Assembly: GCA_037043455.1 (NCBI GenBank)
Contig: JAWPHD010003086.1
Location: 62,001-126,000 of the forward strand
Direction of reading: 5' to 3'
Length of the DNA stretch: 64,000 bases
Origin: Cyrtodaria siliqua
Taxonomy: Eukaryota; Mollusca; Bivalvia; Adapedonta; Hiatellidae
The first letter of the stretch is position 1. Each line of letters starts with the position of its first letter. Under the pieces are notes generated by a model that saw only the letters and a list, made by a program, of their open reading frames with translations, made no database searches and was not told the DNA's origin. Position numbers and translations under genes: made by a program. Below, in pieces: positions 23,421 through 35,186 of the stretch.

Positions 23421-23867
23421 CACTGAACGACTTTAAAAACGCAACAGGGAAATAAACTAAGATAACTGACATATTTCAAAAGAAATTAAATTTTAGTTTC
23501 ATCTATTCTATTTAACCATATCTACAGATGAACTGCTGAAAATTCCATTCAAACTGATCAAAATTAAACTTGTTAAATTCAAAATATAACAGTACTACCT
23601 CGAAAAGAAAAAGTCACAATATTCACCATTAGCGGCAATGCACGCCTGGGATATACCGGGTATTAGTTTTGCGACTTTTGCTTTTGGTGGTCCTACTGTA
23701 ATACTCTGAATTTAACAAGTTTATTGTAGATCAATTTGAATGGAATTTTCAGCAAATCAACTGTAGATATTGTTAAATAGAATAGATGAAATTAAAATTT
23801 AATTTCTATTGAAATATGTCAGTTATCTTAGTTTATTTCCCTGTTGCGTTTTTAAAGTCGTTCAGTG
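23421..23867. mobile_element. Tc1/mariner-like MITE in the CD225 intron
   Basis: Two arms of about 190 bp are inverted copies: the left end CACTGAACGACTTTAAAAAC matches the reverse complement of the right end, and similarity runs past AGTTATCTTAGTTTATTTCC. It is flanked by TA on both sides, the target choice of Tc1/mariner elements. The middle (about 23630-23690) on the minus strand reads like a fragment of transposase C-terminus (KLIPGISQACIAANG), a weak match. Confidence 0.75.
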
Positions 23868-23951
23868 TATGTTAATAGAAAGCCATTAAAATAAACGGGT
23901 CCACAAGTTCATAAAAAATACAAAATATAATATATAAATAATATCACTCAC

Positions 23952-24071
23952 CCGCCACGCGTAATACATTCCACACATTCCTGTGTATGGGAAACAAATG
24001 AAGCCCAGTACAGAAAGAATGAACCAATCAAATGGTCTTCTTTTAACGCCATTTTGGGAAGGGCTCACTGG
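23952..24071 (-). CDS. CD225/dispanin-like protein, exon 2 (central)
   Basis: A 40-codon exon bounded by an acceptor CTTTATCCAG before 24071 and a consensus donor GTGAGT after 23952. It encodes PVSPSQNGVKRRPFDWFILS then VLGFICFPYTGMCGMYYAWR: the first CD225 hydrophobic segment preceded by the typical P-DWF/Y motif and with the usual cysteines. The reading continues in phase 0 into exon 3 as AWR/ANH. An ATG inside (AAAATGGCG) is out of frame, so an upstream coding exon is required. Confidence 0.75.
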
Positions 24072-24741
24072 CTGGATAAAGATAGTAAATTTATGAATAA
24101 AAAAGGCAAAATGTATCAAACTGATATATTGTCTTTTATAATCGAAAAGGATTCTCTGATTTCAAGACAGATCATTAGCACACTAATAAATTGTGTGTAT
24201 AGGAAAACTAAATACGTTTTTACTTATGTATGCCAATCATTTGCAATTTTTCTGATTGCACTAGAACCATTGACAGTGTCAAATGTTACGCATAAACAGT
24301 CAAACAGTAAGTTGGTGTCATAATGTGTAAACTTCAAGCGAATTAAAAAACATTACAAATATAATTATTCGGCCTTCGTTTTATTATTTGTTTTACGAAC
24401 AATTGGTACAGAGAAATGCGTACAGGAGGAGGGGAAAAAATAAAAATAAAAACTTGGAAAAGCTATTTGTTATTTGGGCGAAAGGGAAAAAAATGAAATG
24501 TTCCATTAACATTTGGGAGGAGGTTAAAATAACAAATAATAACGATCAAGTTCCCTGCAAAAAAAATAAAATCCTAATTTCTTTTGATCGTAGGAGGGTT
24601 TGTAAAACGAATAACCAAATACTAATGGTCTTATTAATCATACAACAAAAGAACTATGACAAAACATATTTACTAGTTTTAGAAATACAAACGCGAAGAA
24701 GTGACGTTTATTTATGCGTTTTAGGTATCAATGTGTCGTAC

Positions 24742-24840
24742 CATGTGCAACATTTCTGTATCGTTGTTGGTGTTAAACATGGCGTTAGCCTGGTCTTCTA
24801 CAACGAAGGCAGTGCTCTGTTGTTTGTGTTGATTCTGCAT
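24742..24840 (-). CDS. CD225/dispanin-like protein, probable exon 1
   Basis: ATG at 24840 (minus) opens 33 codons, MQNQHKQQSTAFVVEDQANA then a polar stretch ending EMLHM, to a possible donor GTACGA after 24742, phase 0 with exon 2. A short polar Gln/Asn-rich N-terminus fits this family. The donor is weak and an AG lies a few bases before the ATG, so the ATG may be in an internal exon with a 5' leader further upstream. Joined, the three exons give about 134 residues, normal for the family. Confidence 0.5.
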
Positions 24841-26325
24841 ACCTGCACCTGAAATGTCAAATGGGTCTTACAGCATAATTAACTGTTTGTTTAACTAATT
24901 ATGCACACCAGCATCTGAAACAGTCATGGCATAAATGGATCTTGTAGTGTACAATTAAGCTGTTGGTTTTACTAATTATGCACACCAGCATCTGAAATAG
25001 TTATGCCATAAATGGGTCTTGTAGTGTACAATTAAGCTGTTGGTTTTACTAATTATGCACACCAGCATCTGAAACAGTTATGCCATAAATGGGTCTTGTA
25101 GTGTATAATTAAGCTGTTGGTTTTACTAATTATGCACACCAGCATCTGAAACAGTTATGCCATAAATGGGTCTTGTAGTGTATAATTAAGCTGTTGGTTT
25201 TACTAATTATGCACAACAGCATCTGAAATAGTTATACCATAAATGGGTATTGTAGTGTACAATTAAGCTGTTGGTTTTACTAATTATGCACACAGCATCT
25301 GAAAGAGTTATGCCATAAATGGATCTTGTAGTGTATAATTAAGCTGTTGGTTTTACTAATTATGCACAACAGCATCTGAAATAGTTATGCCATAAATGGG
25401 TCTTGTAGTGTACAATTAAGCTGTTGGTTTTACTAATTATGCACAACAGCATCTGAAACAGTTATGCCATAAATGGGTCTTGTAGTGTATAATTAAGCTG
25501 TTGGTTTTACTAATTATGCACAACAGCATCTGAAATAGTTATACCATAAATGGGTCTTGTAGTGTACAATTAAGCTGTTGGTTTTACTAATTATGCACAC
25601 AGCATCTGAAAGAGTTATGCCATAAATGGATCTTGTAGTGTATAATTAAGCTGTTGGTTTTACTAATTATGCACAACAGCATCTGAAATAGTTATGCCAT
25701 AAATGGGTCTTGTAGTGTACAATTAAGCTGTTGGTTTTATTAATTATGCACACCAGCATCTGAAAGAGTTATGCCATAAATGGATCTTGTAGTGTACAAT
25801 TAAGCTGTTGCTTTTAATAATTATGCACACCAGCATCTGAAAGAGTTATGCCATAAATGGATCTTGTAGTGTATAATTAAGCTGTTGGTTTTACTAATTA
25901 TGCACAACAGCATCTGAAATAGTTATGCCATAAATGAGTCTTGTAGTGTACAATTAAGCTGTTGGTTTTACTAATTATGCACACCAGCATCTGAAACAGT
26001 TATGCCATAAATGGGTCTTGTAGTGTACAATTAAGCTGTTGGTTTTACTAATTATGCACACCAGCATCTGAAACAGTTATGCCATTAGTGGGTCTTGTAG
26101 TGTACAATTAAGCTGTTCGTTTTACTAATTATGCACACCAGCATCTGAAACAGTTATGCCATAAATGGGTCTTGTAGTGTACAATAAAGCTGTTGGTTTT
26201 ACTAATTATGCACACCAGCATCTGAAATAGTTATGCTATAATTGGGTCTTGTAGTGTACAATTAAGCTTTTGGTTTTACTAATTATGCACACCAGCATCT
26301 GAAATAGTTTGGTTCTTGCAGTGTA
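24841..26325. repeat. 77 bp satellite beside the CD225 exon
   Basis: About 19 units of 77 bp (GCATCTGA starts at 24911, 24988, 25065 and so on to about 26296), with GCCATAAATGGGTCTTGTAG and TTAAGCTGTTGGTTTTACTA. A diverged first unit at 24841-24905 touches the edge of CD225 exon 1. Variant units recur about 307 bp apart (25213 and 25520; 25289 and 25597), showing four-unit higher-order structure. On the minus strand each unit carries TTTCAG followed by ATG. Confidence 0.9.
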
Positions 26326-26334
26326 TATGTCACA

Positions 26335-27000
26335 GGATGACCATGAGTGGTTGGGACTAACTCAGGTAAGAATAAATGTCAGTGACTGCATTTACGTAAG
26401 TTTAATGCAACTTTTAAAATATATTAAATATATACAATTATCAAATAAAAACATGCGAATACACAGATGAAAGATGAAGAATGTTGTATTAACGTACGAG
26501 ATATTTGTGCACTATATCGAATGTACTGACTAAAACTAATCAATCTAAATCTACTGTCTGTAGATGACACGAAATATAAATGTTGATGATGTTTCTTATT
26601 TAACCATCAGTAAAGTTACAGAGAAATTAGCACTCTGATATTAATTAACACTGATATTAATTAACACTCTAATATTAATACCCTGATGCGCGAGGTGATA
26701 ACTTCGGTATGAAACTCCAATTAGCGCTGATGATCATCAAATGTCTCATATGAGTGTTGATGATATGATGATGAGTCTCCAATGAGGTAATTATGTGATT
26801 GATTTCCAGTGAGGTTTTATGTGGACCAAACACGTGGCATGGAGGTCGTCGCCTCCACAAACTCCTGACCTATATGTCCAGGTACGGAGGCCGTATCCAC
26901 CGCTCTTAACGTTAAACACCAGCTGGTTTCTCTAAAATGGTTTCAACCAGAGCGCTAAAACACCCAAAGGGCTTAGTTCCACACCTGGAGGCTTAAGCTC
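26335..27000 (-). mobile_element. LTR-like repeat, reverse copy
   Basis: Reverse-orientation relative of 7766-8335. Shared segments include CAACTTTTAAAATATATT, GTGACTGCATTTACGTAAG, CATGCGAATACACAGATGA and GGTTGGGACTAACTCAGG at the terminus, and GGCTTAAGC at the other side. It is diverged and partly deleted relative to the first copy. No coding is seen. Confidence 0.5.
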
Positions 27001-28224
27001 AATAGCCCATGTAATAACACCCATCTCTCCAACTATTTCTCAACTCGAATGATGAAATACTGCTTGTTAGGGTACGCTTTACGGGTATCCCGTCACTGTT
27101 TAGGACGCCGTTTATATTGTTAATAATATCTTGAAATAGCACATAGAATAACACCGTTTTGCAATGCACAGTGAATAACAAATATCTGCATATATTCTCT
27201 CCCGCCCCCGCTCCCATCCCCAGCACTCCAGCTGCCCCCACTCCCCCATCCAAAACGAATGGGAAAATGTGAAATGGACAAGGGTGTCATATAACAAGAT
27301 AACAGTAAATTGATTTGATGATAACATATAACGTTGAATTAAAAAGTACTAAAAAAACAGTTAACAGTTATTCTAATACACCCGCACTATATAGCCTAGT
27401 TTAAACTATCTCGTTATATTGAACGATATATCACTGTAATGTTTGCAACGTTAGGAGAATAAGAATTGCGCATTGCGCATTCCGCATTGTAACGTATGCA
27501 ACGTTAGGAGAGCAAGCAAAGCAATGCGAAAGATTTCAGATGTGTGCGCTATTTTCACATTTTAGGGGTATTAGAATAGAAATAGAACGTCGTTTACGGT
27601 GAATTATCTATAATATATCACGGTTTGTCGTTTACAATAGGGCGAGTGAAATTAATGTTTACAATTCAACTCCAAACCGTGATATATTAAACGATAATTC
27701 ACAGTAAACGATGTTCTATTTCTTAAATAAAATCAAATAACAAGTAACAATTCCAACTATGAAATTGTAACGATTAGTATATACATACGATATTATCTTT
27801 GGGGGAGTGTGGAGGGGACAAACACATTTCTCGTCATTCGGTACAAATTTCGGAACATAGATAACATAAGTATTATAACTTGAAAGCATGGCTGATAATC
27901 CATTTCAAAATAATAAACCCGTCGACATGACCTCAAAATAACCATCGAGATTAAAATGGCCACGGATACTGATATGTATTTATTCAACATTGCAGTATTT
28001 TACACAATAATTATCTAATGTAAAGCTATTTAGACAATAGTAGGTAACTTGGCTGTATTATACACATGATCAACTCGTATACAGGCACAGTTTGACCATG
28101 AATAAAATATACATTGGTCAGCGTAAGCGAAGCAGCGTTTCTTCTCTAATAATTAATTATACATTTTATAACACTACATTAACGTCTTGAATGTTGTTTA
28201 ACGGCTCATCAACACAGTATAGGT
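27001..28224. repeat. Unassigned DNA with a hairpin MITE
   Basis: An imperfect palindrome at 27581-27722 has arms reading AGAACGTCGTTTACGGTGAA and its near complement, loop about 45 bp. Just left of it, ATTGCGCATTGCGCATTCC and two GCAACGTTAGGAGA copies (27447, 27500) occur. A 65-codon minus ORF at 27793-27990 is unrecognised. Otherwise nothing is identified. Confidence 0.5.
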
Positions 28225-28440
28225 TATTTAGAGCCGCCCCATAGAGAGGGGAAGGATACATAGGAATCCGGGAACCTGCCCTAATTTATAATCGAATAGA
28301 TTCCTATGGTTCTTTAACGTGCTCGGAGGATAGACCGATACACGGGACCGCCCGGTTTACGTCCCCTTCCGACGGACGAGGCTAAGGTAAAGTGTCTTGC
28401 CCAAGAACACCTACATTAACGTATAAAATGTATTCGATGC
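28225..28440 (-). repeat. SINE-tail-like conserved block
   Basis: It includes AGTGTCTTGCCCAAGAACAC and GGAATCCGGGAACCTGCC. The left part is a diverged relative of the tail of the composite-element SINE (14380-14480 and 38120-38215). The family name is uncertain. Confidence 0.45.
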
Positions 28441-28596
28441 AATATTGTGTTAATCAGGGGGGAAATGAAGTCATTCCCCAACGCAGCTGACACTATACAA
28501 ACATTATGATTGTTATTATCGTAAATAGCTATATTGAACATCACGGTAAATTACTTTATGAATCATGTTAAAAATATTTATCTCAAATAATACCTT

Positions 28597-29300
28597 TGTG
28601 TGACAATCACAAACAACCTCTCAAGGGGCACACAAATAGACAATACTACCAAGAAAGCAAACTCCACCATGGCTTTCCTAGTCAGAAACATCAACGCTAC
28701 TACTAATAAATCAAAAGCACAAGCCTACAAGACATACGTCAGGCCAACCCTAGAATATTCCTCTACAGTATGGTCATCCCACTCTGGAAACGACATCAAC
28801 CAGCTGGAAATGGTGCAAAGGAGAGCGACCCGCTTCGCCTACAATGACTACTCTAGGACCAGCAGTGTGACATTCATGCTCCAGAACCTGGGATGGGAAA
28901 CATTAAAGGCCAGGAGAGATAAAGCCAGGGTCGCCATACTCTACAAGATCTCAAATCACCTTGTGGACAAAAATCCCCTTCAGTACCTGACACCAAATCT
29001 TGCCAACACCCGTGGCCATCACCAAAAGTACAGACAGATCCATGCCATTAACACCATCTACCAGCATAGCTTCTTCCCACACTTAATCACCATGTGGACC
29101 AAACAACCTACCTATTAGGACTGTAGAACATTTCTGGTTCTGGCCACCCAGATGCTCTAGACGATGAACAATGCTTTAATTTTTAAATCCCATGTACAAA
29201 GAAGAGTTTAACCTTGGACCTTATATTTTTAACATTTCTGCTGCTCATGTGTAGTCCAAATCTGATTGCGAATATACTCCAAGAAGAAGGAGACAATTAC
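28597..29300 (+). pseudogene. LINE reverse-transcriptase C-terminal fragment
   Basis: An uninterrupted frame from 28600 gives VTITNNLSRGTQIDNTTKKA, then YVRPTLEYSSTVWSSHSG, MVQRRATRFAYNDYSRTSSV and LGWETLKARRDKARVAILYK, the hallmark thumb/C-terminal region of CR1/L2-type LINE ORF2. The start is an abrupt 5' truncation, usual for LINE insertions. Near 29095 a frame change replaces the expected WNNLP continuation by an early stop. The 3' tail runs to about 29300 (AATATACTCCAAGAAGAAGG). Confidence 0.8.
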
Positions 29301-29359
29301 TGAAGATGAGCTGATGATTAACCGACCTTCAGGGACTTGATCCGGAAACTGAACTCATA

Positions 29360-30070
29360 AAGAAGATATTCAAGTCGAACAGGAAATGTAGCATTACGGA
29401 GTCAACCAAAACATGCAACGAAACAAACAACAATTACACGGATAAATCAATAAAAGGCAAGGTATATGGCATCACAAACATAAAACGGTTGACAATAGGG
29501 CTACCGCCCTTGAACGGCCTATGGCAAAAAGGCCTCTGGGGCTTTAAACCAGGTTCTAGGCACCACAAAACCCCACTCTTACCCTATTGTTATACACTAA
29601 CAGGGCAGTGTAAATAAAGAAATCCTCCCTCAGGCTATATCATATAACAAACTAGGCAGCATTAATATGCAAAACAAGTATAATTCAAGGACAGTCATGT
29701 ATATATGAATATAAAATAACAAAAGCCTAGAAAGTCACAAAGCAAGTACTCATTGACTTGACAGACGCAAGAGAGAGCGACAAGAGAATAAACCATTAAG
29801 GGCACGACAAGACTGGAGACAAACCTTTAACTACCGACCTTTCAGGATTTAGGTAGTCATCAATCAGTCCGGTCATTCCAAGCAAGAGAGAAAAGTAGCA
29901 GACTCGGTTTTATTGAGACTTTTCATGAGAGGTAATAATATTCAACATCTCTCATGCCCTTTAGCAACGGCTTAAGCGGTAATCTACTTTAAAACCAAAC
30001 AGTTTGTAAATCATGTCACCATGGAAGTCAGGTTTGGATAGTCATAGTCGCAGAAGAGTTCTTCAATTAT
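29360..30070 (-). repeat. Dispersed repeats, reverse copies
   Basis: The segment 29560-29880 is the reverse copy of the 18720-19050 repeat (CTCTTACCCTATTG, GTGTAAATAAAGAAATCC, GGCAGCATTAATATGC). The segment 29940-30070 is the reverse of 20560-20660 (GTAAATCATGTCACCATGG). The segment 29375-29510 matches 18370-18510. Confidence 0.6.
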
Positions 30071-30234
30071 TTTTATATTTGAAGGCAACCCAGGGTTACG
30101 ACAATAAAAGTATGCAAACGTCGTTTGCAAAAGCTGTTTGTTTTTCGAAGATTGTGATAACGGTATCTATAATGGAGTAGCCTTTTAGTTATACAAAGGC
30201 TAAGAATATTAAATACCTCAACTCGACTGCAAGC

Positions 30235-31716
30235 TCTAGAACCAAGAGGCCCAAGGGGGCCTGTGGACGCTCTACTGGCTAAAACGGCTGTTATATCAAA
30301 GGTTGTCGACATAAAATTCCTATCAGTACTTCTTTTAAAACATTGCAAAAAAAACAGGGCTAGCATGGCCTTGGATGACTCACCTGGTAATCATGGGCAA
30401 TAAGTCTGCTGGCATGGGTATTTTTTTAATGTGTCCCCCACTTTCTTCTATGAATAAAATTGCATAGGGGGGGGAGGTTATATTAACATTGTAAACAAAT
30501 TTGATAAAGTTAAGATAAAAAAAGAAGTAACTACAGATTTAACAAAGGAATATACAATATAGCATTTTTCAACAAATCAAGGGCCATAACTCTGTCGTTA
30601 CTAACAAGATCTAGCTGGTTGTTAAACGTGTCCAAGATTTCACTGATATACCGCGCTTTGCAAAACTAGACATCATACTGAGGTTTCCTGCCAAATATCG
30701 TAGAAATCCAACAAGCCGTTTAGGAGGAGTAGCGCCGACAATAAATTTAAAGTAAAATGTCAAAGGGCCATAACTCCGTCAAAAATCAACAAACTGGAAT
30801 AAAAGCGCGATACGCACAACTAGACATCGTACCGATGCTTCCTGCCAAGTTTCGTCGAAATCATGTCAGGGGGCCGTAACTCCAACTAATAAGCATAGCA
30901 ATGCTTCCTGCTAAGTTTCGTCAAATTCAACATGGCGTTAACAAAAAAAAATATTTTAAAAAAACGTAATTAAAAGAAAATAAAATAAAAAAATTAAAAA
31001 ATAAATAAATCAATAAAAAGAAAGAAAAAAAAGTAAAAAGAAAATTATTACAAAAAAAAATTAGAAATTAAAAAAAAAGAAAGAAAGAAAGCAAAAAAAT
31101 AAAAGAAATTTAAACAAAAAAATATACTCATAATAAAAATCTGGTAAAATTTGGTAAAGATCAGATGAAAAGTGAAGGCCCTATCGTATTAAAAGGCAAA
31201 AATTAACGAAATCAAGGGACTTAACTCCGCTGTTACTGGTCCGATCTGCTGGTTTTCGAACTTGTCCGAGTTTTCATTGATATTAACAATCTGGTAAAGT
31301 TTGATAAAGATCGCTTGAAAAACGAAGGCCCTATTGTCTAACGAGGCAAAATATAGCATTTTTAACACAATCAAGGGCCATAACTCCGCTGTTACTCGTC
31401 CGATCTGGCTGGTTTTTGGACTTGTCCGAGCTTTTAATGCCAATAACAATCTGTTAAAGTTTGATAAAGATCGCATGAACAATGAAGGCCCTATCGTCTT
31501 AACGAGGCAAAATATAGCATTTTTAACTAAATCAAGGGCCTTATAATCCGCTGTTACTGGTCCGATCTGGCTGGTTTTCGAACTACTCCGAGCTTTTATT
31601 GACATTAACAATCTGGTAAAGTTTGGTAAAGATCTAATGAAAAATGAAGGTCATATCGTCTTAACGAGACAAAAGTTAACGACGGACGACGGGCAATAGA
31701 GCCAGTAGAGCTAAAA
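30235..31716 (-). mobile_element. Pearl-like element, family B, complete
   Basis: In minus orientation the 3' end is here at the left: CAAGAGGCCCAAGGGGGCCT hairpin followed by GCTCTACTGGC (30238-30280). The core has units of about 161-164 bp (GTAAAGTTTGATAAAGATCG at about 31293 and 31453). The 5' end has GACGGACGACGG and GCCAGTAGAGC at 31682-31712. The two GCTCTACTGGC/GCCAGTAGAGC blocks are subterminal inverted repeats. An A-rich tract fills 30945-31135. No coding. Confidence 0.75.
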
Positions 31717-32329
31717 ACGAATGAGCTCTGAAACATATATCCCATAAGATGTTGCTATGGGAACATCTCAGTTTAAGTAGGGATAATAACCGATATCGAA
31801 ATGAAATTCAACTCTCTTCACTGGTGTCACAGAACCAGAAACCAACGATGGTTCACTAATGCACACAATCGTACTGGAACTAACGATTACTATGTGGTTT
31901 TAGTAATGAAACGCGTATTTGTTGTCTATAGAATCATTGAAATAAAATAAGTAGATAAAAGAATTTTAAGAAAGAACGAAAGTTTATGACAATTCTAGTT
32001 CTACGACGAAACGACGGCAACTTTGTGTAAATTTCCATTCACGCTACTATACGAGAGTTTTATCCTAAAAGCTTACTAATTATATCGGTAATAAAGCTAT
32101 CGATAATAAATATATCGATAATAAAGATACCATTGTTTATTAAACATTATTGATGAAAACATCATATATAGTCACATTACCCAGTACATCTAGATTTCAC
32201 AGGCCTCTTAAAAATTACTTTGCTTTCATTAGTTCCAATGAATATATACACACTGTTTAGGTGCAAGACATGTTTGTAAAAAATAAATTAAAAAGCTGCG
32301 GCATTTTTTATTTATATATTTGTTTGCCT
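31717..32329. other. No recognisable feature
   Basis: AT-rich sequence with ATATCGGTAATAAAGCTATC-like short repeats near 32080-32130. No exon or repeat partner was recognised. Confidence 0.35.
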
Positions 32330-32336
32330 TTGTTTT

Positions 32337-32360
32337 TTGTTGTTGTTTTGTTGTTGTTGT

Positions 32361-32402
<42 letters not shown>
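32337..32402. repeat. (TTG)n microsatellite
   Basis: About twenty GTT/TTG units. The Cys-rich ORF over it is an artefact of the repeat. Confidence 0.9.
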
Positions 32403-32454
32403 TGACAAAATGTTTCAACTGAAAGAGAAATTTAACTGTATAATGTGTTTTCGT

Positions 32455-34795
32455 TGCTGGTGTTTCGGTTATAGGCACGCTAAAGGTTACTCTAACGCTA
32501 ACTGTTACAACTGGCGCTAAATGTTACAAACTTGACGCATAAGTTTACAATCGACGTTATAAGTTACAGTTTTGAGGCCCGCTATAAGTTAAAAGTGAAC
32601 AACTTTTTGTGGCACGCTAAAGTTAACAATATTGAACGCTTAATGTTACAAATTTAAACAAATACCAAATTAGTTTTTATTATTTTTGTAATTATTATAA
32701 TTATACTATGCTTTTGTATACCATGTCTCACTTAAAGCTTATAGTTATCACTTATAGTTGTATACGTTTGTGTTTTATTTTTTATAAGATCCTTATTTAT
32801 CGAGGATAACATATTTGGCTTACAGCCAGTCTGACATAATTCATGGTCCTCAAACAAAATCATATTTACAGTGTGTGTATGTACACACATTTATTGAAAC
32901 AATGTTATATATGGCATAAAACATGTCTAGAAACGTTATAATTTGTTAAAAAACAATGCATAATATGTGCTAAGATGAATAAAAAGATAAGTTTTAAAAT
33001 ATGATTAATATCAAAATTACTCATATTTGTCTGTGGTTATACAACATACAAGCTAATTCACTATGAGTCAATATACAGTTTAAGTAAATATATGATCTTA
33101 ATAACGCATATTCATCCCATGGTTAAACAACATACAAGCTAATCCATAATGAGACAACATATGTTTTAAGAATACTTGTACAATCTTGAAGTTTCTATTT
33201 CAATAGCCCTTAAAACAGTTTAGATTCACATTTACTCATATCTACCTGCGATTCTGCAATACACAAGCGGCGTTACGTTAAAATATCGTTTGTGTCTATC
33301 TCCTCCCAAAGAGTCCAACCGATTGTTTCGAAACTGTACATGATGCTTACCTTGGGTGTCAAGATTTGAATATCGACTGAGCGTTCAAATCTATTTAATG
33401 TTACCAGAGTTACGGTGCTTTTATTCTTCATATTTTGCGTATTCCACAGATTGCTTTCAGTAGGGGGCATCCGTGTTCCATTTCAGTTTTATTAATTTAA
33501 GAAAATGAAATGAAATCACATTTATTTGAAAAGTGTAATGTATAGTGAAGCATTTAAGAAATTGTTTTACGATCAGTGTGTGTGTGTATTTCTAAGGATT
33601 ATAGTCCCTCCACCTACGACAGGCGTCCTACCCGACGATTATAGGCATTGTACAATGTCTGGACTTTTATCTGTGTGTTGTTGTGTGATGTGATGATATG
33701 TCTGCTTGAAGCAGCGAACTAAATGGTTTCTTTATAGTGCTGCCACACTGGAATACCACGCCGTAGTAGTACCCCCACCCACCCAGTCACATTATTCTGA
33801 CACTGGTCAATCAATCGCAGCACTACCCATTATTTGCTCGTCAGGCAAGGGTTACAAGTGACTACTCCATTTTTAAAGTCTTTGGTATGACGCGGTCAGG
33901 GGACTCGAACCCACGACCACCCGAATGCAAGGCAGACGCTATAACCACTACACCACAATGCTTCGGTTGATTTACGATCAGGGGTGTGTGTGTGTAATTC
34001 TAAGGTTTATAGTCCGTCCGCCAACGAACACGTCAGGGTATACCTGACGCGATGGGCACAATAGAGTCTGGACTTTTGATTTATCATGGAGAGAGCTCAT
34101 TGTGCTATCATGGCGAGAGCTCATATACACGTTTTGCAAAATCTTTATAGGTGTAAAATTGCAACTACCAAATATGGCATTTCTTGGAAGATTTCCTTCG
34201 ACAAATGATTGCAGGGAAATAGCTCCAAAATACTGAATAGAATCACAGATAATTTTATTGTGATAGTCAAGACAGTGCGTGATAAGAACAAAATATATAT
34301 ATAGCTGATACATAGAGAAATGTATGAAAATATGTCCACGGATCGTTAGCCAAAGGCACGTGCTATGTCGAGTTGCTAATAACAGATATATGTGTAGTTG
34401 TTGTTGTTGGTAGACGAAGAAGGATAACCTGATAGTTTTCTTTCAATTTATTATCTTGACTGGGTAACCTAAATAAGGTAAGCCAAATATGTTATCCTCG
34501 AGTAATAAATATATAATTATCATTATTACATAAAAATAAAACAGAACATATCCATCTATACATAAAGGTTTGAGTGAGACATGGTGCACACATGTATAGT
34601 TTAGCGTTGAAAAAATTGTAACTCTTAATGTTAATTGTGTAAACTTTAGTGGGCCTCAAAATTGTAACTTTTAAGGCCGGTTGTAAATTTTAGCGTCAAA
34701 TTTGTAACATTTAGCGTCAGTTGTAACATTTAGTGTTATTGTAATCTTTAGCTTTCCTACACGGTTTAGTTTACTTATTAATGACCGCCTACATT
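32455..34795. mobile_element. Foldback-type element with ~350 bp arms
   Basis: The left arm (about 32455-32850) and right arm (about 34480-34795) are diverged inverted copies. Each arm is packed with short variants of GCTAAATGTTACAA, then CCATGTCTCACT and, innermost, GAGGATAACATATTTGGCTT. The 1.6 kb middle contains the SINE-like duplication at 33570-34075 and short unrecognised ORFs. No transposase is recognised, so it is probably non-autonomous. Confidence 0.7.
33570..34075 (-). repeat. tRNA-like SINE within a ~397 bp direct duplication
   Basis: On the minus strand, TGGTGTAGTGGTTATAGCG (A box) and GTGGGTTCGAGTCCCC (B box) are about 30 bp apart at 33900-33960, followed by a conserved body ending CAGTGTGGCAGCACTATAAA near 33735. 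The flanks 33577-33672 and 33973-34070 (ACGATCAG, TATAGTCC, TCTGGACTTTT) are direct repeats, so a unit containing the SINE was duplicated in part. Confidence 0.6.
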
Positions 34796-35186
34796 GTTTT
34801 GTCAATTTGAAAATTAATGAAATAAGGAAACATGCAGCATACAACATTTTCAGAATAGAATTATTCCACGTTGTCACTTAACCTCAATAATTTGGGAGAG
34901 AGAAAAAATAAAAACAAACATATATATATATTGCTGCTTGTTGACACACATGAAAAGGACGCCACCCTAACAGAAATAAAGTAATAAAAGTACTAGGAGT
35001 AATGTCCTCTAACAACATCCCGCCAGCGCACCACAATTATTCTATAAGAAATACACGCATATGGTAAGACATTTAACAGTAAAGATACACTCCGTAAGGT
35101 GATGACAGATCTGTAAAATTGATGATACACCTCATAATATTGACATCACATCCCAGGACAAATATATATTGAGACAAACACTTACC
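34796..35186. other. No recognisable feature
   Basis: AT-rich sequence between the foldback element and a possible minus-strand first exon. It may be intronic if that exon is real. Confidence 0.3.

Noticed and set aside
24388..24852. 154-codon plus-strand ORF
   Set aside because: Lys/Asn-rich, lies opposite the probable CD225 exon and has no family signal.
24841..26325. CRISPR-like array
   Set aside because: There are no unique spacers; the whole 77 bp unit repeats, and the genome is eukaryotic.
32320..32520. 66-codon Cys-rich ORF
   Set aside because: Its Cys run is the (TTG)n microsatellite read in one frame.
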